Assembly (NCBI RefSeq): GCF_030581005.1
Contig: NZ_JAUQSX010000003.1
Span: 186,001-250,000 of the forward strand
DNA: 64,000 bases
From: Hymenobacter mellowenesis
GTDB lineage: Bacteria > Bacteroidota > Bacteroidia > Cytophagales > Hymenobacteraceae
Reading direction: 5' to 3'
Shown here: piece after piece, positions 60,329 through 64,000 of the stretch
Position numbering within the stretch: the first letter of the stretch is position 1
Layout of the letters: the number at the start of each line of letters is the position of its first letter
Translations under genes and position numbers: made by a program
Notes under the pieces: model-generated
The model's database searches: none
Seen by the model: only the letters and a program-made list of their open reading frames with translations
Told to the model about the DNA's origin: nothing

Positions 60329-60954
60329 AGTGCCCAGCTGTAACAGCAGTAAAGCGTGATAAACAGCAGGGAATTTACCATCCAAACGGTCATGTTCAAC
60401 TGGTCGGAATAGCGCAGCAGGTAGTTGCTGAACAGCGCAATCTGCAGGTAGCCGAGGCAGTAGATGGTCAGCCCTGCTGACACCCAGAACATGGGCTCGC
60501 GCTTGAGCTGCTGCACGCGCAGCTCGTGCAGCAGCTTGCGAAAGTACAGCCCCACCAGCCCCAGCGTGAGCACGCTTTGCAGCACCTGCTGGCCGGGCCG
60601 GAATTCTTTGAGCGTGCCCACCGAAAAACTATCGAAGAGTACGTAGGCCCCAAAGCCCCCCACCAGCCAGGGCAGGGCCCGCGAGAAGGCCGGCGAGCGC
60701 AGCGTTTTGGCGTAGAGCAGGGCCAGCAGCCCAAATTCGCCAATGGCGCAGATGGGCATCAGGAACAGGTTGTTGTGCTGCTGCAGCATCAGCGCGTAGG
60801 CGATGAGGTCGAGCGGCAGAATGAACCAGACGAGGTAGGCCAGGTACCGAAGATTGCCGGGCAGGTACCGGAAGCGTAGGGCCCCAATCAGGGCCGCCAC
60901 CACCACCGGCACCAGCGTCAGCCGCAACAGTATTTCCTGCAACGTAAGGTGCAT
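60307..60954 (-). CDS. Multi-TM (about seven helices) integral membrane protein, probable sensor partner of the kinase
   Basis: Protein of 215 residues composed mostly of hydrophobic helices: about 10-27, 35-55, 62-80, 92-110, 121-138, 153-174 and 188-208. Short loops contain few charges. The C-terminus (WALWLPRKK) is positively charged and cytoplasmic. No catalytic motif is present. Genes of this sort commonly precede HisKA_3 kinases in Cytophagales, and here the two overlap, so it probably senses a membrane or lipid-associated signal for the kinase. No named family recognised. Confidence 0.7.
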   Translation of the reverse strand: MHLTLQEILLRLTLVPVVVAALIGALRFRYLPGNLRYLAYLVWFILPLDLIAYALMLQQHNNLFLMPICAIGEFGLLALLYAKTLRSPAFSRALPWLVGGFGAYVLFDSFSVGTLKEFRPGQQVLQSVLTLGLVGLYFRKLLHELRVQQLKREPMFWVSAGLTIYCLGYLQIALFSNYLLRYSDQLNMTVWMVNSLLFITLYCCYSWALWLPRKK

Positions 60955-61013
60955 CGAGTGAGGCCAGCCAGTTGCCGGTTTGGGTACACGCTAAAAGCGG
61001 ATTGAGAAAGAAC

Positions 61014-61715
61014 TTAGTGCGTGGGCGGGCAGGGAAACGACAAATCGAAGAAAAGGTCGTCGTCGTTGTCTCGGCCAACTTCCTGCAGCGGGTCGTAGCG
61101 CCGCACCACCAGCCCGAAGGTCTGCGTCAGCGAGTCGAGGTTGGTGGGCGAGTAGTAGCTGTGCAGGCCCAACCAGACGCGAATTTGTTGCTGGTCGTAG
61201 GGCTGGTCGGTAAACAGGGGCCTGAGGAAGTCCTTGAGGTCGAAGTTGTAGCCCTCGAGCGGGCCGTCGGGCGTGGCAAACAGGGCGGGCATCACGGCCG
61301 GGGCACCTTTCCAGCTATTGAGCCATTCGGCGGCCAGGTTGTTCGGCACCGGCTCGCCCAGCCCGGCGGAGGGGGCCGACGTCCACGAGGGCTCGGCCAG
61401 GTAATAGGCCGACTTGCGGCCCTCGGCCTGCTGCGTGTCATCGGCGGCAAACAGCACGAGCGAGAACTTTTTCTGCCCCCCAACCGGCAGTAGCACAAAG
61501 CGGGCCTTCAACTGCTTTGCCCCCACCGCCGACACCAGTTCGGCCACGCGCTGGATGGGAAAGCTCACGTACAGCACCCGCTCGCCTGCTTCGGTCTGAA
61601 AGCACTCGGGCAGCGTCGGGCTGTCGGGCTGGCTGACGAGCTCGCGCCAGTCGGCACTATACTGACGGAATTCGTCTGACGAAAGAAGGCCCGGGGAGGT
61701 GGAGTTGTTTTGCAT
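61014..61715 (-). CDS. Conserved hypothetical soluble protein, first gene of the signalling operon
   Basis: Protein of 233 residues without signal peptide or membrane helix; start 61715 (MQNNSTSPGLLSSDEFRQYS). The middle contains VLYVSFPIQRVAELVSAVGA, KQLKARFVLLP and KFSLVLFAADDTQQAEGRKS, then a region with Trp-rich AAEWLNSWKG and GLHSYYSPTN. I recognise no characterised family. It is 59 nt upstream of the multi-TM gene on the same strand and behind palindromic site 2. A role in the signalling circuit is suggested by position only. Confidence 0.7.
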   Translation of the reverse strand: MQNNSTSPGLLSSDEFRQYSADWRELVSQPDSPTLPECFQTEAGERVLYVSFPIQRVAELVSAVGAKQLKARFVLLPVGGQKKFSLVLFAADDTQQAEGRKSAYYLAEPSWTSAPSAGLGEPVPNNLAAEWLNSWKGAPAVMPALFATPDGPLEGYNFDLKDFLRPLFTDQPYDQQQIRVWLGLHSYYSPTNLDSLTQTFGLVVRRYDPLQEVGRDNDDDLFFDLSFPCPPTH

Positions 61716-61875
61716 TGGTTGAGAAAGATTGAAGAAGTGAGGGAAGCAAGGAAAACGGCAGCAAAGCCAAGCGGCCTGCAAAGGAGCACAAACGCCCGGG
61801 CAATCCAAGGCCTGGGCACGGCCCTTTGCCGGGCTGGCAGGGCAAAGTACAGGGGCAGCCGCAGGAGTTGCGTAG

Positions 61876-61918
61876 GTAGATTTACGGGGGTTCTAAAAAC
61901 CACGTAAATCTACGGGGG
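61876..61918. promoter_or_regulatory. Palindromic motif, candidate response-regulator site 2
   Basis: Perfect 11-nt inverted repeat GTAGATTTACG (61876-61886) and CGTAAATCTAC (61903-61913). The 25 nt at 61894-61918 match site 1 at 58747-58771 at 22 positions. It lies in the 239-bp gap, about 160-200 bp upstream of the start of the signalling operon. Confidence 0.7.
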
Positions 61919-61954
61919 TAGGCCTTGGGCCCAAGCCTGCACGCGGGGCCTTGC

Positions 61955-62971
61955 TTATGCCAGCTCCACCATGGCCTTGATGACGCCGTTGGCGGGGTCG
62001 AGCCAGCTTTCAAACTCGTCCTTCACGGCGGCGAACTGCACGCGGTGCGTGATGTAGGTGGTGGGCTGCACCAGGCCCTGCTTCATGCACTGAATGACGT
62101 GCTCGAAGTCGGCGCGGGTGGCGTTGCGGCTGCTCATGAGCGTGGCTTCGCGCTTGTGAAATTCGGGGTGCGAGAAGCTGATGTCGCCTTTTTGCAGGCC
62201 CACCAGCACAAACCGGCCGCCGGGCGCCAGGTACGGAAATGCCCCCAGAATGGCCTTCTGGCTGCCCGTGGCGTCGATGACCACCGTCGGCATGTCGCCA
62301 TTGGTGATGGCGCGGAGCTGCTCCTCCACATTGGGCGCAAGTGCACTCACAGTGTGGGCCACGCCCAGCTTCTCGCGGCAAAAAGCCAGGCGCTGTTCGT
62401 TGATGTCGAGGGCAATGACATGAGCGCCGGCAATGCGGGAAAACTCCATCACCCCCAGCCCGATAGGGCCAGCGCCCACCACCAGCACAAACTCGCCGGG
62501 TTCGACGGCCGCCCGGCGCACGCCGTGGGCCCCAATGGCCAGCGGCTCCACCAGGGCCAGCTCGTCGAAGCTCAGGCCCTCGCCATGCACCAGCTTGTCG
62601 GCCGGCACGGCCACCACGTCGGTCATGCCGCCGTCCATGTGCACGCCAAATACCCGGATGCTGGCGCAGCAGTTGGGCAGGCCCCGGCGGCAGGCAATGC
62701 AGTGGCCGCAGTTGAAGTAGGGGATGAACGTGACGGCCTCGCCCACGGCAAAACCCTCGGCCCCACCGGCGTCCAGCAGCTCGCCAGCCAGCTCGTGGCC
62801 CAGCACGCGCGGGTAGCTGAAGAAGGGCTGGGTACCCTGAAAAGCGTGCAAATCGGTGCCGCAAATGCCAATGCGCCGGATGCGAATGAGTGCTTCGCCG
62901 GGCTGGGCAATGGGGTGGGGTTTCTGCTGGTAGGCAAACTGGCCGGGTTCGAGGCAGACGAGGGTGTTCAA
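61955..62971 (-). CDS. Zinc-dependent alcohol dehydrogenase, sugar-acid/polyol catabolic type
   Basis: Medium-chain dehydrogenase of 338 residues. Catalytic zinc ligands in RRIGICGTDLHAFQG and LGHELAGELLD; structural zinc lobe CGHCIACRRGLPNCC; Rossmann motif VVGAGPIGLGVMEFSR. In Bacteroidota such genes sit in L-fucose, galactonate and similar clusters, where they oxidise a keto-deoxy acid or a sugar alcohol. It is 76 nt downstream of the fucose-dehydrogenase-like gene on the same strand, so it likely acts in that pathway. Precise substrate not visible. Confidence 0.85.
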   Translation of the reverse strand: MNTLVCLEPGQFAYQQKPHPIAQPGEALIRIRRIGICGTDLHAFQGTQPFFSYPRVLGHELAGELLDAGGAEGFAVGEAVTFIPYFNCGHCIACRRGLPNCCASIRVFGVHMDGGMTDVVAVPADKLVHGEGLSFDELALVEPLAIGAHGVRRAAVEPGEFVLVVGAGPIGLGVMEFSRIAGAHVIALDINEQRLAFCREKLGVAHTVSALAPNVEEQLRAITNGDMPTVVIDATGSQKAILGAFPYLAPGGRFVLVGLQKGDISFSHPEFHKREATLMSSRNATRADFEHVIQCMKQGLVQPTTYITHRVQFAAVKDEFESWLDPANGVIKAMVELA

Positions 62972-62974
62972 GGG

Positions 62975-63044
62975 AATTATGAATTAAAAATTATGAATTA
63001 TGAATTAAAAACCAGAACGCCTCACAGTCAGCAATTCATAATTA
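62975..63044. repeat. AT-rich direct and inverted repeats of ATTATGAATTAAAA type
   Basis: ATTATGAATTAAAA-like units occur in tandem at about 62978-63010, with the inverted AATTCATAATTAAAA at 63032-63046. A short palindromic spacer between the two dehydrogenase genes, unlike the GC-rich families elsewhere. Confidence 0.6.
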
Positions 63045-63047
63045 AAA

Positions 63048-63836
63048 TCATGCATTAGCCAAAGCGCGGTCGAGGTGGACGTAGCCGCCGTCGACGTGGA
63101 AGATTTGGCCGGTGGTGTGGCTGCTGCGATTGGAAAGGAGGAAGGCGGTGGTATTGGCCAGCTCCTCGGCGGTAGTCATGCGGTTGCCGAGGGGAATTTT
63201 GCTGGTGATTTCGCGCAGCTTTTCCTCGGGGTTGGGCAGAGTTTGAATCCAGGTTTCGTAGGCCGGCGTCCAGCTTTCGGCCACCATCACGGCATTCACC
63301 CGGATGCCGTATTTGAGGAGCTCCACGGCCCACTCGCGGGTGAGGGCGTTGCGGCCTCCGTTGGCGGCGGCATAGGCCGAAGTGTTGCCCTGGCCCGTTT
63401 CGGCCGTTTTGGAAGTGATGTTGACGATGGCGCCCTGCGACTTGATGAGCTCGGGCAGCGCGTGGTGGGCCATGAGGTAGTAGTGCACCACATTGCGGTG
63501 CAGGCTCTGCATGAAGCCTTCGTAAGAGCCATTTTCCAAGCCCACACCGTCGTTCACGCCGGCATTGTTCACGAGGCCGTCGATACGGCCAAACTGGCTG
63601 ATGACCGCCTGCACGGCGCGGGCGCACTCGGCGGGCTCGGCGAGCTCGGCGGCTACCTGCCCGGCCCGGCCGCCGGCGGCTTCAATGGCCGTCACGGTTT
63701 GCCGGTTGTCGGCCTCGTTGCGGCCCACGATGACCGGCACAGCGCCCTCCTGGGCCAGCAGGCGCGCAATGCCTTCGCCGATGCCCTTGGCGCCGCCGGT
63801 TACGATAATAACTTTATCCTGAAGCTGTAAATCCAT
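63048..63836 (-). CDS. L-fucose dehydrogenase-like short-chain dehydrogenase
   Basis: SDR of 262 residues that would oxidise L-fucose or a related sugar to its lactone. Cofactor motif TGGAKGIGEGIA, NNAG (VNNAGVNDGVG), and the family-typical VAESWTPAYETWIQTLPNPE and the end HVDGGYVHLDRAL. The catalytic Tyr is Y155 in SAYAAANGG, but the Lys expected four residues later is N159. It may be a subfamily feature or a loss of function. Downstream is the zinc dehydrogenase; upstream is the lactonase fragment, matching the order dehydrogenase plus lactonase in the oxidative fucose pathway. Confidence 0.82.
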   Translation of the reverse strand: MDLQLQDKVIIVTGGAKGIGEGIARLLAQEGAVPVIVGRNEADNRQTVTAIEAAGGRAGQVAAELAEPAECARAVQAVISQFGRIDGLVNNAGVNDGVGLENGSYEGFMQSLHRNVVHYYLMAHHALPELIKSQGAIVNITSKTAETGQGNTSAYAAANGGRNALTREWAVELLKYGIRVNAVMVAESWTPAYETWIQTLPNPEEKLREITSKIPLGNRMTTAEELANTTAFLLSNRSSHTTGQIFHVDGGYVHLDRALANA

Positions 63837-63870
63837 GCTATTCGGTTGATAATTAACAGTGAGCAGTTAA

Positions 63871-64000
63871 TTAGTGAGTCAGTTTGTAGAAACGCGCGGC
63901 ATTGTCGCCCCAAAAGCCCGCTTGCTCCGCAGGCGAGAACTGCGCCAGGTAGTCGGCCACCAATGCGTGCATGCGACCGTAGCCGCCGGCCACGTTGCAC
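63871..64000 (-). CDS. Probable L-fuconolactonase (amidohydrolase family), C-terminal 42 residues only
   Basis: Truncated by the window end. Translating the minus strand gives CNVAGGYGRMHALVADYLAQ and then FSPAEQAGFWGDNAARFYKL before TAA at 63871-63873. This is the typical end of amidohydrolase-2 family lactonases (xGGxxRM...L...FWGxNAxRFY). It would open the lactone produced by the adjacent SDR. Catalytic residues are outside the window. Confidence 0.75.
   Translation of the reverse strand, partial: CNVAGGYGRMHALVADYLAQFSPAEQAGFWGDNAARFYKLTH

Overview
The window looks like a chromosomal piece of a GC-rich Bacteroidota of the Cytophagales, most probably Hymenobacter or a close relative. The grounds are a SusC/SusD pair, type IX secretion (T9SS) C-terminal sorting domains, many Bacteroidota-style secreted glycosidases, high GC with intergenic palindromes of the kind common in Hymenobacter, and a HisKA_3 kinase/NarL-type regulator pair. 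I found no tRNA, rRNA, CRISPR array, complete insertion sequence or prophage.

Region 1 (1-10026 and 16462-42097) is a pectin/rhamnogalacturonan utilisation locus. It encodes a rhamnogalacturonan lyase (PL11, cut by the window start), a related beta-propeller protein, three GH2 enzymes, three CE12-type acetylesterases, two GH43-like propeller enzymes, a GH95 fucosidase/galactosidase, SusC and SusD, a GH115 glucuronidase, a DUF4450 protein, a six-hairpin glycosidase and a GH28 polygalacturonase. Nearly all carry signal peptides. The likely order of work is deacetylation, backbone cleavage by PL11 and GH28, removal of galactose, fucose and uronic acid side groups, and import through SusCD. No hybrid two-component or sigma/anti-sigma regulator lies inside the locus.

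Region 2 (10087-16384) interrupts the locus with small housekeeping-like redox and hydrolase genes around a TetR regulator. Three of these seven genes carry in-frame nonsense codons in otherwise intact frames, with no frameshifts.

Region 3 (42725-58000) is a cell-surface region: a T9SS-exported fibronectin-type protein, a DUF6624 protein, a 2703-residue T9SS-exported adhesin with an apparent SUEL-type rhamnose/galactose-binding lectin domain, a formyltransferase-fold enzyme and three tandem phage-tail-collar-like proteins.

Region 4 (58729-61918) is a signalling operon in the same direction: an unknown soluble protein, a multi-TM membrane protein, a HisKA_3 histidine kinase overlapping it, and a NarL-type response regulator. 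A 25-nt motif containing a perfect short palindrome occurs just upstream of this operon and again upstream of the tail-collar genes, which suggests the regulator controls both. This coupled sensor plus surface module is my best candidate for an undescribed system.

Region 5 (61955-64000) is the start of a sugar-acid catabolic cluster: zinc alcohol dehydrogenase, an L-fucose-dehydrogenase-like SDR with an unusual active site, and the last 42 residues of a probable L-fuconolactonase. It is a plausible sink for fucose released by the GH95 enzyme.

Three families of palindromic repeats punctuate the utilisation locus. They often begin at stop codons, and two copies are read as protein at the N-termini of secreted enzymes.
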